Positions 1 to 8,228 are shown, numbered from the stretch's first letter. The stretch is DNA of 63,973 bases from Enterococcus nangangensis (GCF_005405245.1 NZ_BJDR01000010.1:1-63973); one strand, 5' to 3'. The notes: generated by a model from the letters alone, not told the origin. Translations and numbers: made by a program.

Positions 1-7
1 ACACAAA

Positions 8-55
8 AAGTCTATGAAATGAACGTTAACATTCATTTCATAGACTTATTTTTTT
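8..55. terminator. Bidirectional terminator, former ssrA terminator
   Basis: A perfect 16-bp inverted repeat (8-23 with 32-47) has an 8-nt loop, a T-run after it on the plus strand and an A-run before it. On the minus strand it would have followed ssrA directly before the phage inserted. It now lies about 34.9 kb from the tmRNA gene. The hairpin is seen; the original role is inferred. Confidence 0.85.
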
Positions 56-98
56 GAGACTTATGTCACAGCCTCTTTTACCATGTACGAAAAGTACG

Positions 99-115
99 AT
101 GGAGATGGCGGGAGT
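99..115. other. attL core (17-bp direct repeat of the ssrA 3' end)
   Basis: ATGGAGATGGCGGGAGT occurs here and again at 34,995-35,011, where it is the 3' acceptor end of tmRNA. The two copies bracket integrase, head, tail and lysis genes, so this copy is the distal attachment site. Upstream of both copies the bases AAAAGTA are also shared, with a one-base length difference before the core. Confidence 0.92.
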
Positions 116-155
116 GGCAAAAGGGCTATATACATCAAGGGTTAAGCGTGTTTGA

Positions 156-173
156 ATGCCCTAATTAATGCCC
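156..173. repeat. Probable integrase arm-type sites (left)
   Basis: AATGCCC is followed by ATTAATGCCC just inside attL, overlapping the integrase stop codon. The same ATTAATGCCC motif occurs twice at 34,875-34,896 near attR. Paired direct repeats at both prophage ends are what arm sites of an Int-type tyrosine recombinase look like; binding is inferred. Confidence 0.6.
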
Positions 174-1294
174 TTTATATAATTTGCAAACTTTTCCGCA
201 GTGTTGTCTCTTGATGATTGACTGACGTGTGTATAAATGTTCATGGTAGTCTGTGCATCTGAATGACCCAATCTGTCCTGTACTTGCTTGATAGTAGCGC
301 CTGATTCAAATAACAAGGATGCGTGGGTATGGCGGAAACCATGTATGGTAATTCGCTTTAATTTTTTCTGAGCTTCCACATCCATTTTATCTTGTATCTT
401 AAGTAGCCATCCTCTTGACGTGTCCATGGATTGCAATGTCTTACCATCTTCACTAAAAATTAAGTAACTATCCTGAGCAGGAGATTGTGCTTTTTTCCAA
501 TCTTTGAGGATTGCGTAAGTTTCTTTATCAACGGATATACGTCTAATAGATGCATTATTTTTAGGTGGTCCAATATACAAGCCTTTTTTATTACGGACAA
601 CAGCCTTGTCAATATTAATCGTTTTGGATGTGACATCCATCCACCTCAGCGCTTGGGCTTCTGCTTTACGCATTCCAGTAAAGGCTAGGAGACGGAAGTA
701 GGCTTTAACTTTTGGCGATGCACCATCTAATGCTTTTAAGAATAATTTAAGCGTGTCCGTATTATAATAATTAAAATCTTCGTCTACCGTGTGCTTAGAT
801 CGTTTGGGTGGCTTTTTTATCAAGCGCGCAGGGTTATTAGTAATCAACTCCATCCGTTGGGCGTAGTCAAAGACCATGCCAGCATAATTAGCAAGTTCTG
901 CGGCCTTAGATACTTTTTTGCTCCATGCATCGAGGTTCGCTTGCATATCTAACGGAGATACTTTTTGAATAAGCTTGTCAGATAAAACAGGGAGAATGTG
1001 GTTTTCAAACAACCTTTCAGTTTTTAATAGTGTGCTGTCTTTAACTGTTTTCTCGTACTCGAGCATCCACATATCATATATTTCTTGATAGGTGTATTGT
1101 TTATTTTTTGCTTCTAAATTTCCATTTTCAAAAGCAAGTTTCAACTGGGATTCTAAAATCTTACCTTCTTTTTTTGTGCGGACGGTTCGGGTGGTTCTCA
1201 CTTTTTTACCAGTAAGTGGGTCAATTCCCAGAAACATTTGCGCCCGATATGCTTTCTTTCCGTCTTTTCCGATGATTTCTGTAAAACTTGCCAT
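161..1294 (-). CDS. int: Phage tyrosine integrase
   Basis: Site-specific recombinase that inserts and excises the phage at ssrA. The 377-residue protein has an N-terminal arm-binding domain (about residues 10-50, rich in K/R/T), a SAM-like core-binding domain (about 65-165) and a C-terminal catalytic domain. Catalytic residues are visible: Arg209 (GMRKAE), His318 and Arg321 (HGFRH), His344 (LGH) and Tyr354 (MNIYTH). I chose the ATG at 1294 because AGGAGTGG precedes it by five bases; a longer frame to 1372 has no ribosome site. It lies beside attL and points toward it, as usual for P335-like phages. Its stop codon sits within the arm-site repeats. Confidence 0.95.
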   Translation of the reverse strand: MASFTEIIGKDGKKAYRAQMFLGIDPLTGKKVRTTRTVRTKKEGKILESQLKLAFENGNLEAKNKQYTYQEIYDMWMLEYEKTVKDSTLLKTERLFENHILPVLSDKLIQKVSPLDMQANLDAWSKKVSKAAELANYAGMVFDYAQRMELITNNPARLIKKPPKRSKHTVDEDFNYYNTDTLKLFLKALDGASPKVKAYFRLLAFTGMRKAEAQALRWMDVTSKTINIDKAVVRNKKGLYIGPPKNNASIRRISVDKETYAILKDWKKAQSPAQDSYLIFSEDGKTLQSMDTSRGWLLKIQDKMDVEAQKKLKRITIHGFRHTHASLLFESGATIKQVQDRLGHSDAQTTMNIYTHVSQSSRDNTAEKFANYIKGIN

Positions 1295-1365
1295 GGTAAC
1301 CACTCCTAGTCTTGTGCTAGAATAGGGATAACAAATAGACCTATTGTAGGTTTTATTTTGTGTTA

Positions 1366-1406
1366 GGCACATCCAACTTCTTGGCGGGAGGGGATGTGTC
1401 TTTTTT
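1366..1406 (+). terminator. Hairpin between integrase and lysogeny gene
   Basis: GGCACATCC (1366-1374) pairs with GGATGTGTC (1392-1400) and is followed by T6ATTT on the plus strand. No plus-strand gene ends here, so it may protect against convergent transcription or be an RNA hairpin in the int leader on the minus strand. Confidence 0.4.
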
Positions 1407-1424
1407 ATTTGCTATAAAATAATA

Positions 1425-2303
1425 TTATCCTTGACCGTCAATATTAAACATGTTTACTGAGATGGCAGGAATAGTAATTTTACCACCGAGCGTTGAGTCG
1501 TAAGTGATGTTACCCATTGATTCACCATAAATAGTGATAATATCATTTTCAAGTACACGAGTTGACAATTTATCGGAAGCAATTTCGACAAGAGCAATAG
1601 TGTCGTAGTCAGAGTTTACCGCAAGTCGATATTGAGTGTACCCATCGCCTTCCATAACTTGGATTACTTTTCCTTGGAAAGTTACTTTATTTCCTGTGTA
1701 TTGATCAGGAGTTCTAGCTAAATTATCATAAGTAATCCCAGTATTATAAGTTGCAGGGTCGTTTTTCTCCGCTTCGGCTTTTGCGTCGGCTTCAGCTTGA
1801 GCTTTTGCTGCCGCTTCTTTTGCTGCTTTTACTTCTGAGTTTGGTTTAACTTTTACTTTTGTATTTTTTGTATCTGAATCAAGTGATGCGTTAATTGTGA
1901 TTTCTTCTTCTTCATCGCCTATAAGTTCATATTTAAGTGTAAACTTGCCATCTTTATCTGCTTCAACGGAATCGCCAATGATTCCCAAGCCCACAGACAC
2001 TCTCGCTTCAGGAGTTGCAGTTCCAGAAATAGATGCATTTCCTTCTTTATCAACTTCAACTTCTGCAGGAACTTCTAAGGTTAATTCAACTTTTTCGGAT
2101 GATTCTTTAACTTTTTCGGATGATTGCTCAGTTTTTTCATTTTCAGATGCTGCTTTTTCATCTCCTTCGCCACCAGAACCGATAGCGATTACAATGACAA
2201 CAACGGCTAAAACCCAAAACCATGTTTTCTTGTAGAAAGGTTTCTTTTCCTTCATTACATAATTTTTCCCATCTTCGCCCATTACTTCTTTTTTCTTTCC
2301 CAT
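1425..2303 (-). CDS. Membrane-anchored lysogeny-module protein with Ig-like and OB-like domains
   Basis: Not recognised as a named protein. The 292 residues show a short basic cytoplasmic N-terminus, one transmembrane segment at about 23-42, a Glu/Lys-rich acidic stretch, a beta-rich Ig-like domain at about 75-155, an Ala/Glu helical linker and a C-terminal domain of the tRNA_anti/OB-fold kind (about 190-290). Start: ATG at 2303 with AAGGAGATG upstream. It lies between the repressor and the integrase, where Gram-positive prophages often carry superinfection-exclusion or other lysogenic-conversion genes. The topology fits a surface-exposed product, but that role is inference. A general DUF-type secreted protein is the alternative. 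Confidence 0.75.
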   Translation of the reverse strand: MGKKKEVMGEDGKNYVMKEKKPFYKKTWFWVLAVVVIVIAIGSGGEGDEKAASENEKTEQSSEKVKESSEKVELTLEVPAEVEVDKEGNASISGTATPEARVSVGLGIIGDSVEADKDGKFTLKYELIGDEEEEITINASLDSDTKNTKVKVKPNSEVKAAKEAAAKAQAEADAKAEAEKNDPATYNTGITYDNLARTPDQYTGNKVTFQGKVIQVMEGDGYTQYRLAVNSDYDTIALVEIASDKLSTRVLENDIITIYGESMGNITYDSTLGGKITIPAISVNMFNIDGQG

Positions 2304-2364
2304 TTTCTTACATCTCCTTAATATTTTTATATAAAGCCCCGTCAAATTGGCGAGGCTTATATTT

Positions 2365-3003
2365 TTAAAACAGTGTAGACATTTTAACCGCCTTACCAAC
2401 AATTCTTGCTGGATTGTCTGGTGTGATAATGTACGGATTAAATTCCGTATTATCAGGCATTAGCATTACGATGTTTCCTTGATGCTTAATTCTTTTTAAC
2501 GTGATTTCCGTATCGCCGTTTACTAACACAGCAGCGATTTCGCCATCCTCAACTTCTGGCTGTTGTCGTATCATGACATAGCTACCATTCGGGATAGTGG
2601 GCGCCATGGAATCGCCCTTGGCTTTGAGATAAAACAGATTGCCAGTAGGTAGTAACTCTGTAATCTCCTCCATGTAGCCCTCTACGTTTTCTTCTGCCGT
2701 GATTGGCTCGCCACACGCTATCTCCCCAAGGATGGGGATTTTCGTTAGGCTTGTAACTCGTTGTAAATTATCCGTTCGTTCTTCTGTGATTCTTGACCGG
2801 GAAACGTTAAAATAATCAGCTAAAGCTTGCAGTTTGTCAATCCTTGGATATTTATCTCCATTAAACCAACTTCTAACGGTAGCTTCAGCGAATCCGGTAT
2901 CCCTGATGACGTCCGCTTGAGTTTTTCCTTTTTGTAACAGCAATTCATTTAAATTATCAGCTAATATTTGGCGTTGTTTCTGGGCGGTAGTCATATTTTT
3001 CAT
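2365..3003 (-). CDS. CI/LexA-like phage repressor (XRE HTH + S24 peptidase)
   Basis: Maintains lysogeny by repressing the early promoter and self-cleaves after DNA damage. The 212 residues contain an N-terminal XRE helix-turn-helix (about 15-70) and a C-terminal S24 peptidase fold. Visible catalytic parts are the Ala96-Cys97-Gly98 scissile region, Ser132 in GDSM and Lys170 in EITLKR. An AGGAGG lies 11 bases before the ATG. Divergent to the cro-like gene across 150 bp that hold both promoters and operator repeats. The intact active site predicts SOS-inducible induction. Confidence 0.93.
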   Translation of the reverse strand: MKNMTTAQKQRQILADNLNELLLQKGKTQADVIRDTGFAEATVRSWFNGDKYPRIDKLQALADYFNVSRSRITEERTDNLQRVTSLTKIPILGEIACGEPITAEENVEGYMEEITELLPTGNLFYLKAKGDSMAPTIPNGSYVMIRQQPEVEDGEIAAVLVNGDTEITLKRIKHQGNIVMLMPDNTEFNPYIITPDNPARIVGKAVKMSTLF

Positions 3004-3031
3004 ACTATAATATTCCTCCTTTCATGTACCT

Positions 3032-3121
3032 ATCATACCGCATACATTACTAAAAGTAAAGTAAAAAAAGTTGAAAATAAATACTTTTAGTGTTGACAGC
3101 GTACTTTAAGTGCGGTATATT
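3032..3121. promoter_or_regulatory. Lysogeny switch: divergent promoters and operators
   Basis: Rightward promoter: TTGACA (3093-3098), 17 bp, TATATT (3116-3121). Leftward promoter for the repressor on the minus strand: TTTACT (3055-3060), 17 bp, TATGAT (3032-3037). Both -10 boxes are entered by TGCGGTAT. Sites of the form ACT-N3-AGT occur at 3049-3057, 3083-3091 and 3103-3111, overlapping promoter elements. These are the expected binding sites of the CI-like and Cro-like proteins; which protein prefers which site is unknown. Confidence 0.85.
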
Positions 3122-3153
3122 ATAGACACAGGCAAGGGATGGAGGTGAGATAA

Positions 3154-3345
3154 ATGCCGGAACAATTATCAATCGCAGCATGGCGCGAAGAAAAAGGAAT
3201 CACACAAGAAGCTCTAGCGCAGAAGCTTGGCGTTAGTGAAAAAGCGGTAAGTGAATGGGAAAACAAAAAGGTGTCCGTAAAACCGATGCATATTTTTGCT
3301 ATTGCATATGTACTAAAAGTAGACGCCGACAGAATTAGAATTTAA
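3154..3345 (+). CDS. Cro-like XRE regulator
   Basis: The 63-residue protein is almost entirely one XRE helix-turn-helix: GITQEALAQKLGVS then a recognition helix with KAVSEWENKK. It is the first gene of the rightward early operon, 30 bp after the promoter, with GGAGGTGAG before the ATG. Position and size fit a Cro-type antagonist of the CI-like repressor. One ACTAAAAGT operator-like site (3312-3320) lies inside its 3' coding part. Confidence 0.85.
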   Translation: MPEQLSIAAWREEKGITQEALAQKLGVSEKAVSEWENKKVSVKPMHIFAIAYVLKVDADRIRI

Positions 3346-3358
3346 TTTTTTTTACTCT

Positions 3359-3377
3359 ATACCGCACTTTAAGTACG
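3359..3377. promoter_or_regulatory. Extra switch operator downstream of cro
   Basis: These 19 bp are the exact reverse complement of 3100-3118, the operator lying inside the rightward promoter. They sit between the cro-like stop codon and the next ribosome site, so a repressor could bridge the two by looping or could block elongation. The sequence identity is seen; the function is inferred. Confidence 0.7.
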
Positions 3378-3395
3378 AAATAAGGAGGCATAACC

Positions 3396-3608
3396 ATGGA
3401 CGATAAAGAACTACGCAAAATTTTTTCCTCGTGGGTTCCGCCACGTTACCTCAATCAAAAGCAAGCCGCGGCTTACGCGGGCACGTCTCCAGGAACGATA
3501 AACTTGTGGGTTGAACAGGGATTACCACAAATCATCTTTGCGGAAAGCAGTTGGCCAAAGTACGACGTCAAAGATCTAGACGCTTGGATGGAAAAATTTA
3601 AAGTTTAG
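3396..3608 (+). CDS. Excisionase-like winged-HTH protein
   Basis: A small 70-residue DNA-binding protein. LNQKQAAAYAGTSPGTINLW is a MerR/excisionase-type helix-turn-helix, followed by a wing and YDVKDLDAWM, typical of Xis-like and prophage Rha/HTH_17 proteins. AAGGAGG precedes the ATG. As the second gene of the early operon it could direct excision or add to the switch. Assignment as Xis is by fold and place only. Confidence 0.7.
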   Translation: MDDKELRKIFSSWVPPRYLNQKQAAAYAGTSPGTINLWVEQGLPQIIFAESSWPKYDVKDLDAWMEKFKV

Positions 3609-3668
3609 GAAACATCTAATGAAAAAAGACTTGGCAAACAGCCAGAAGATTTATTTGGAGGTTAATGC

Positions 3669-3854
3669 ATGAAAAAAAATCAATTAAAAGTAATTACGCT
3701 GATTTTGGTCGGAATGCTGGTCGCGTGGATGGGCAATCGTAATCTGGAAGCAACTATTCTAGTATTTTTTGGGTCACTAATTACCCTATGCGCAATCATC
3801 ACCTTGCCAGAAACGCCGAAAGAAGCGCGTTTGAAACGGCGGCGGCGGCTATGA
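3669..3854 (+). CDS. Small two-helix membrane protein
   Basis: Unrecognised. The 61 residues form two hydrophobic segments (about 8-24 and 29-48) and end in a strongly basic tail (KRRRRL). TTGGAGG precedes the ATG. The stop overlaps the next start as ATGA, so the two small membrane proteins are probably translated together. Confidence 0.6.
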   Translation: MKKNQLKVITLILVGMLVAWMGNRNLEATILVFFGSLITLCAIITLPETPKEARLKRRRRL

Positions 3855-4036
3855 ACAAATACGACATCATCGGACTAATTTTGCAGATTTTAGGTTTTAT
3901 CGGGTTGTCTTGGGCGCTATGGCGCGCTTGCAAGCGTGAAGAAGACGAACGGTTTGCAAAAAATGCTTTGCGATTGAAAAACGCAGCTCTTGCTGAAGAA
4001 ATTGTACGGCTGAAAAAAGCAATAAAAAAAGACTGA
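3851..4036 (+). CDS. Small membrane protein with coiled-coil tail
   Basis: Unrecognised, 61 residues. One transmembrane helix (about 4-23) is followed by a charged helix with heptad character rich in Arg, Ala and Glu. I chose the ATG at 3851, which overlaps the preceding stop as ATGA; a longer frame from 3788 would run across the neighbouring gene. Probably translationally coupled to it. Confidence 0.6.
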   Translation: MNKYDIIGLILQILGFIGLSWALWRACKREEDERFAKNALRLKNAALAEEIVRLKKAIKKD

Positions 4037-4089
4037 CTCGCCGGCAAGCTTAGTCAGTCAGAAAAAAACTATTATGAGGTGATTATAAC

Positions 4090-4323
4090 ATGCAAGTGAT
4101 TAAAGATACACTCGGCCGTGTGCAGATTGTAGATGATTTTCAACCAGCCGGCAAAATTATTTTTGATCCGTACAAAGACCGCATCTCCGTGTATCAAGAC
4201 AGCGCCGACACCGATTTATCAATTAAGTTTGAAGCGCTGGAAGAATCGGCAGAATTCAGTCGGGCAGAAATTATTGAAGCTTTGGAATGGGTCATTAAAT
4301 TATTGAAGGAGGATTCTGAATGA
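4090..4323 (+). CDS. Hypothetical early phage protein
   Basis: Unrecognised 77-residue acidic protein. ATGAGGTG lies about ten bases before the ATG. Predicted mixed alpha/beta with an acidic C-terminal helix (EIIEALEWVIKLLKED). The stop overlaps the next start (4320) as ATGA, placing it in the same translational unit as the Gp157-like gene. Confidence 0.65.
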   Translation: MQVIKDTLGRVQIVDDFQPAGKIIFDPYKDRISVYQDSADTDLSIKFEALEESAEFSRAEIIEALEWVIKLLKEDSE

Positions 4324-4796
4324 ACCTATACGAATTAAAAGCCAGTTATCAGGCCTTATTAGAGCGTGCGGAAGATTTAGACCCAACGGCCTTCCACGAT
4401 ACATTGGACGCCATCACGGATGCAATCGAGGACAAAGCCATTGGCTACGCAAGTGTCATTCAGCAGTTTAAAGCGGACAGCAAGGCATTGTCGGACGAGA
4501 TTAAACGGCTGACGGAACGGAAACAATCCATTGAAAAACGTATCAGCATTATGCAAGAAAGCTTACAAGACGCCATGGAAGAGTCCAATGTGGATAAAAT
4601 TAAATCCGCTAAGTTTACCGTCTGGCTTCAAAACAATCCAGTCAGTGTGAAAGTGACAGACGAACGATTGATTCCGAAAGGTTTCTACATTCCGCAAGAA
4701 CCAAAACTGGACAAGAAAGCTTTAAAAGAAGAATTACAGCATGGCGATATTCCTGGTGCGGAATTGGAGCAGACCCGTGGCGTTCGTATTCGATAG
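4320..4796 (+). CDS. Siphovirus Gp157-like protein
   Basis: The 158 residues match the Gp157 family of Gram-positive siphophages: an N-terminal helix starting MNLYELKASY, a long coiled coil (about 45-95) and a C-terminal beta part with NNPVSVKV and a RIPxxFY-like segment (LIPKGFYIPQ). The family is found at the start of phage replication and recombination modules and was linked to phage resistance in Streptococcus. Its biochemical role is not established. Neighbours: Sak4-like ATPase and DUF669 protein, the usual order. Confidence 0.85.
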   Translation: MNLYELKASYQALLERAEDLDPTAFHDTLDAITDAIEDKAIGYASVIQQFKADSKALSDEIKRLTERKQSIEKRISIMQESLQDAMEESNVDKIKSAKFTVWLQNNPVSVKVTDERLIPKGFYIPQEPKLDKKALKEELQHGDIPGAELEQTRGVRIR

Positions 4797-4811
4797 AAAG
4801 GTGGTGGAATC

Positions 4812-5495
4812 ATGAAACTAATTAAAACGGAAGACATTAAACGTTTTGACCATTGGACAGCGCTTATTTATTCCGAACCAGGCAAAGGCAAAACTACCAT
4901 GGTTAAGTCGTTAAAAGGCAAGACGGTGCTGCTATCTGTTGATGGTATGTATCACGTACTAGCCGAACAAAAGGACATCATTATTCAAGTGATGGATTCA
5001 GAAGAGCCAAACAAAGATTTAGGCGACTTCTACCGTTTCTTAGTTAAGCACAAAGAAAGCTACGACAACATTGTCATTGATAACTTATCCACGTTTCAAA
5101 AATATTGGCTGAACGAACGAGCGACCGACACAAAAAGCGGAATGCCAGAAATGCGAGACTATGGCGTAATTGACCGCATCCTCTTTGACTTTGTTGCAAG
5201 TCTTAAACAATTAGAAAAAAATGTTTTGATTTTTGCCCACGAAAAGAAAGTAGAAGTCACGATGGATTCTGGCAGAGTTTACACCCAGTTTCAACCAGAC
5301 ATCCGCAATTTAGATGCCATCATGGGCATTGTGCCAATCGTTGGGCGCTTGGTGATTACAAGAAACCAAGAAGACCAAGGAACACAAAGAATCATCGTTT
5401 TACAACCGACCCAGTCCACACGAGCGAAAGACCAGCTCATTGGAAATATAGAAACAATCGAACAAATGGAACTACTTCCCACGCTACAAAAATAA
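4812..5495 (+). CDS. Sak4-like RecA-fold ATPase (AAA_24)
   Basis: Phage nucleotide-binding protein of 227 residues, probably a single-strand annealing or recombination ATPase. Walker A is SEPGKGKT (residues 21-28), and a Walker-B-like strand IVIDNLST is at about 93-100. The compact RecA core and the place before a DUF669 protein match Sak4-type recombinases. AAAGGTGG precedes the ATG. It most likely works with the 5511 product, as Sak4 proteins work with a partner SSB. Confidence 0.83.
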   Translation: MKLIKTEDIKRFDHWTALIYSEPGKGKTTMVKSLKGKTVLLSVDGMYHVLAEQKDIIIQVMDSEEPNKDLGDFYRFLVKHKESYDNIVIDNLSTFQKYWLNERATDTKSGMPEMRDYGVIDRILFDFVASLKQLEKNVLIFAHEKKVEVTMDSGRVYTQFQPDIRNLDAIMGIVPIVGRLVITRNQEDQGTQRIIVLQPTQSTRAKDQLIGNIETIEQMELLPTLQK

Positions 5496-5510
5496 AAGGA
5501 GAGATTACAC

Positions 5511-6005
5511 ATGGGATTATTAGACACTTTAAAAGCAATTAAGGATGAAGGATTCGACGCAAAGAACGACAAAATTAATAAGAGCCAACGATTAGATGCC
5601 GGCAAATATGGCGTACGTTTGAAATCTGCGCAAGCTGGTCAAAACAATATGAAGCAAGATCAAATCGCAATTACATTGGAAGTTATTTCTGGTAAAGACA
5701 AAGGACGTTTGGAAGTCATCTACATTTCATTTGATGAAGGCATCCCTGCTTTTGTTTTAGAAAAAAACGGACGTACTTTACTTAAACTTGCAGCAATGGT
5801 TGGTGTTGAATTTAAAAACAAAGACTTGGAAGACGAGTATTCAGCAGCCGAAGCCTTAGCGAAAGGTGTTGGACAACAATTCAAAATGGACTTGACTATC
5901 TCACCAAATAAAAAAAATCCAGACTATCCTTACAGAAATTATGATTTTGAACAATTTGAAGATTCTATTCCGACCATGGAAGAGGACGAAGATTTACCAT
6001 TTTAA
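5511..6005 (+). CDS. DUF669 protein, probable phage ssDNA-binding protein
   Basis: 164 residues. The N-terminal MGLLDTLKAIKDEGFD, the central beta-rich OB-like region and a very acidic tail ending EEDEDLPF resemble DUF669 proteins. The DLPF end is the same kind of tail by which SSB proteins recruit partners. AAAGGAGAG precedes the ATG. It follows the Sak4-like ATPase directly, supporting a recombination or replication role. Single-strand binding is inferred. Confidence 0.8.
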   Translation: MGLLDTLKAIKDEGFDAKNDKINKSQRLDAGKYGVRLKSAQAGQNNMKQDQIAITLEVISGKDKGRLEVIYISFDEGIPAFVLEKNGRTLLKLAAMVGVEFKNKDLEDEYSAAEALAKGVGQQFKMDLTISPNKKNPDYPYRNYDFEQFEDSIPTMEEDEDLPF

Positions 6006-6395
6006 AGGTTACAAACGTGGTTACAAGAAAAACGGCTTGTAACCACAAACGCTAAACCCTTAGAGCGCCAAGGCTTTACAGAATCGGAAAAAGTTACAAA
6101 AGTGGTTATAGAAACCAAGAAATAACCGAAAATGAGAAAATTTTAATCTAAAACGGAAAAAATCCTGTAACTATAACCACTATATAACTTTTCTGTAACT
6201 GGCTTAAAGCCTTGGTGCTACTGGGTTTCTAGCAAAAAGTTACAAAGTTACAACTAGTAAATAGAGTTTTAAATTTAATAATAAAAAAATATCTCTACCC
6301 TATTTCCTGTAACTTTTTACAAGAAATGAAGTAAAGATATCTCAAATGTCCTATTAACTTAAGACAAGTGTACCACGAAAGGAGTTGATGAGCAA
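6006..6395. repeat. Non-coding repeat region, candidate phage origin or control locus
   Basis: About 390 bp without a gene, AT-rich, between the SSB-like and primase genes. GTTACAA or its complement TTGTAAC/TGTAAC occurs at least eight times (near 6008, 6019, 6038, 6092, 6173, 6193, 6239, 6245, 6310). One perfect inverted repeat has 11-bp arms (6017-6027 with 6036-6046). A longer-range inverted repeat has 15-nt arms differing by one G-T pair (6064-6078 with 6205-6219). Iteron-like repeats next to a primase suggest a replication origin; transcriptional control is the alternative. Confidence 0.6.
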
Positions 6396-8228
6396 GTGGG
6401 GGAAATCGTATTTAATAAATCCCAAAAAAACCTAAAAAAAGTATACAACAGACTAAACTCCAACAATCTAAGCAAATACGTTAAATCATACACAGACAAA
6501 GTATTGTTTTTAGCAGTCGGCGGATATAATCGCACATTTGAACTAATACAAGCGATGGGTGCTGACAAAGACGATATTGCGACCTTTTCAACTTTAAACC
6601 TAACAAAACAATTTTTAATGGAAACCCACCAAAAGAAAGTTATCTACATCAAAAAAATTAATTATACAACCAGCGTAAATAAAAACCTATCCTTTACCGT
6701 TAAAAAGTTAGACCTAAACGTGGCAGATGCCTTTGAAGAAAGCATGATGGTTTATGCAACAGCTCAGCGGTTTATAGGAGACGGGAAACAAAGACAAGTT
6801 TGGGATAAACCGACAGTGGTTGTACTAGACGACCAGTCTTTAAACCTCCAATATGAAGGGCATCGTTTTAGATACCAAAATGACATCGGCTTTGTACAAA
6901 TTAGAAATCGCAATGCTGATCCAAAGGAAATTATCAAAGAAATAGAAAATGTGGACGAAGCAGAAAAGATGATGTTTGCCTTATATCAGATGGACGTTTC
7001 TACAGAGGCAGAAGTAATCAACGTACTCACCCAATTAAGCCAAGTAGTCCAGTTAAAAATTGACGACGACTGGGCAATAAAACCAGCAGAGTTTAAACGC
7101 ATTGCAGGTTCTCAAAACTTAGCGACACAAATTAAAGAAATGCCTGAATTAGGTATTTATCAGCTTTCGTCTAATAAAAAAATAGGTAAAGAAAATGCAC
7201 GCTGGATTATCATTCCAGAACATGCCTTTAACTTCACCGGATTTACTTACAAAGACGAGGACGAAATATTTGCTGAACAAATAGAGATGGAAGAACAAGC
7301 CGAACAGCGTATAATCGCCGAACAAGAAACCAAGCTTCAAAAAATTCTATCTATTGAAATTCCATTTAATATCCGAATTGGTTATACAGGAAACCAACTT
7401 AGCTCATCTGTCATTACACTGCAAACATTTTTAAATGACATTGATGATATTGAAAGCGAAAAAGTAAATGGCATTGAATTATTAGAAGGGGCCACAACCG
7501 AGCAGGAATATAAAGCAATTAAGAAAAATAATCTCGTTTACTTCTTAGATGGAAATTATAAAAATGACGAACGTAAAGACGAAAACTACCTTGGTGGACG
7601 CAGACTTATTTCCATTGATGTAGATGATGGTGATTACAATCGAGCACAAATTGAAAGCCGAATTGAAACACAAGGACTTTTTGCTTTAGTTTATCCCACT
7701 GCAAAACATTACTACGACAATTCCAATCGATGGCGCATTGTCATGATGGCAGACGGCGAAATGAGTAAGAAACAGTACAAGCAAGTAGTTGCTGGTGTGG
7801 CAGAAGTGTTAATGCTTGAAATTGATGAAGCAAGTAAAAAAGTATCACAATTAATGGGCTATCCATTAGCCGGCAAAGATGTGTCTGTTTTGACTGGTTC
7901 ATTGGTCAGCATTGACCAATTTGTACAAGAAGAAATTGATTTTTCTCAAAGTAAAAATGTCGTACCGTTTACCTCTACTAGCAAAAAATCTTTAGCTGAT
8001 TTTAACCATCCGCAAGCCGAACTGTTGCGAAAAGTATTAAATGGCGGGGTGGAAGAAGGAAGAAGAAACGAGACTTACAGACAAGTCTACATGTATTTAA
8101 GAGATACATTAAACAAGCCGGAAATGGAAATTTGGCACGCCGAAGCTTTAGAACTTATTGAAATAACTAAACAGCAAGCTTTGACTGATGGCTTGCCAGA
8201 AAAAGAAGTGGAAGTGATTTATCGATGA
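6396..8228 (+). CDS. Phage primase (archaeo-eukaryotic type with PriCT domain)
   Basis: 610 residues. The N-terminal 330 residues are helical and contain no domain I recognise. An AEP-like catalytic core at about 390-500 shows ISIDVDDGD (metal-binding acidic residues near 408-412) and KHYYDNSNRWRIV. A PriCT-like helical domain closes the protein (about 545-605, NGGVEEGRRNETYRQVYMYL). The start is GTG at 6396 with AAGGAG about 11 bases upstream. The stop overlaps the helicase start at 8225. Likely primes replication at the adjacent repeat region; primase-only versus primase-polymerase cannot be told from the sequence. Confidence 0.8.
   Translation: MGEIVFNKSQKNLKKVYNRLNSNNLSKYVKSYTDKVLFLAVGGYNRTFELIQAMGADKDDIATFSTLNLTKQFLMETHQKKVIYIKKINYTTSVNKNLSFTVKKLDLNVADAFEESMMVYATAQRFIGDGKQRQVWDKPTVVVLDDQSLNLQYEGHRFRYQNDIGFVQIRNRNADPKEIIKEIENVDEAEKMMFALYQMDVSTEAEVINVLTQLSQVVQLKIDDDWAIKPAEFKRIAGSQNLATQIKEMPELGIYQLSSNKKIGKENARWIIIPEHAFNFTGFTYKDEDEIFAEQIEMEEQAEQRIIAEQETKLQKILSIEIPFNIRIGYTGNQLSSSVITLQTFLNDIDDIESEKVNGIELLEGATTEQEYKAIKKNNLVYFLDGNYKNDERKDENYLGGRRLISIDVDDGDYNRAQIESRIETQGLFALVYPTAKHYYDNSNRWRIVMMADGEMSKKQYKQVVAGVAEVLMLEIDEASKKVSQLMGYPLAGKDVSVLTGSLVSIDQFVQEEIDFSQSKNVVPFTSTSKKSLADFNHPQAELLRKVLNGGVEEGRRNETYRQVYMYLRDTLNKPEMEIWHAEALELIEITKQQALTDGLPEKEVEVIYR

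Noticed and set aside
7958-7966. Nine-base match to the start of candidate guide 2 (TGTCGTACC) inside the primase gene
   Set aside because: A 9-mer is expected about once by chance in both strands of this window, the match ends there, and it lies mid-gene rather than at a promoter.
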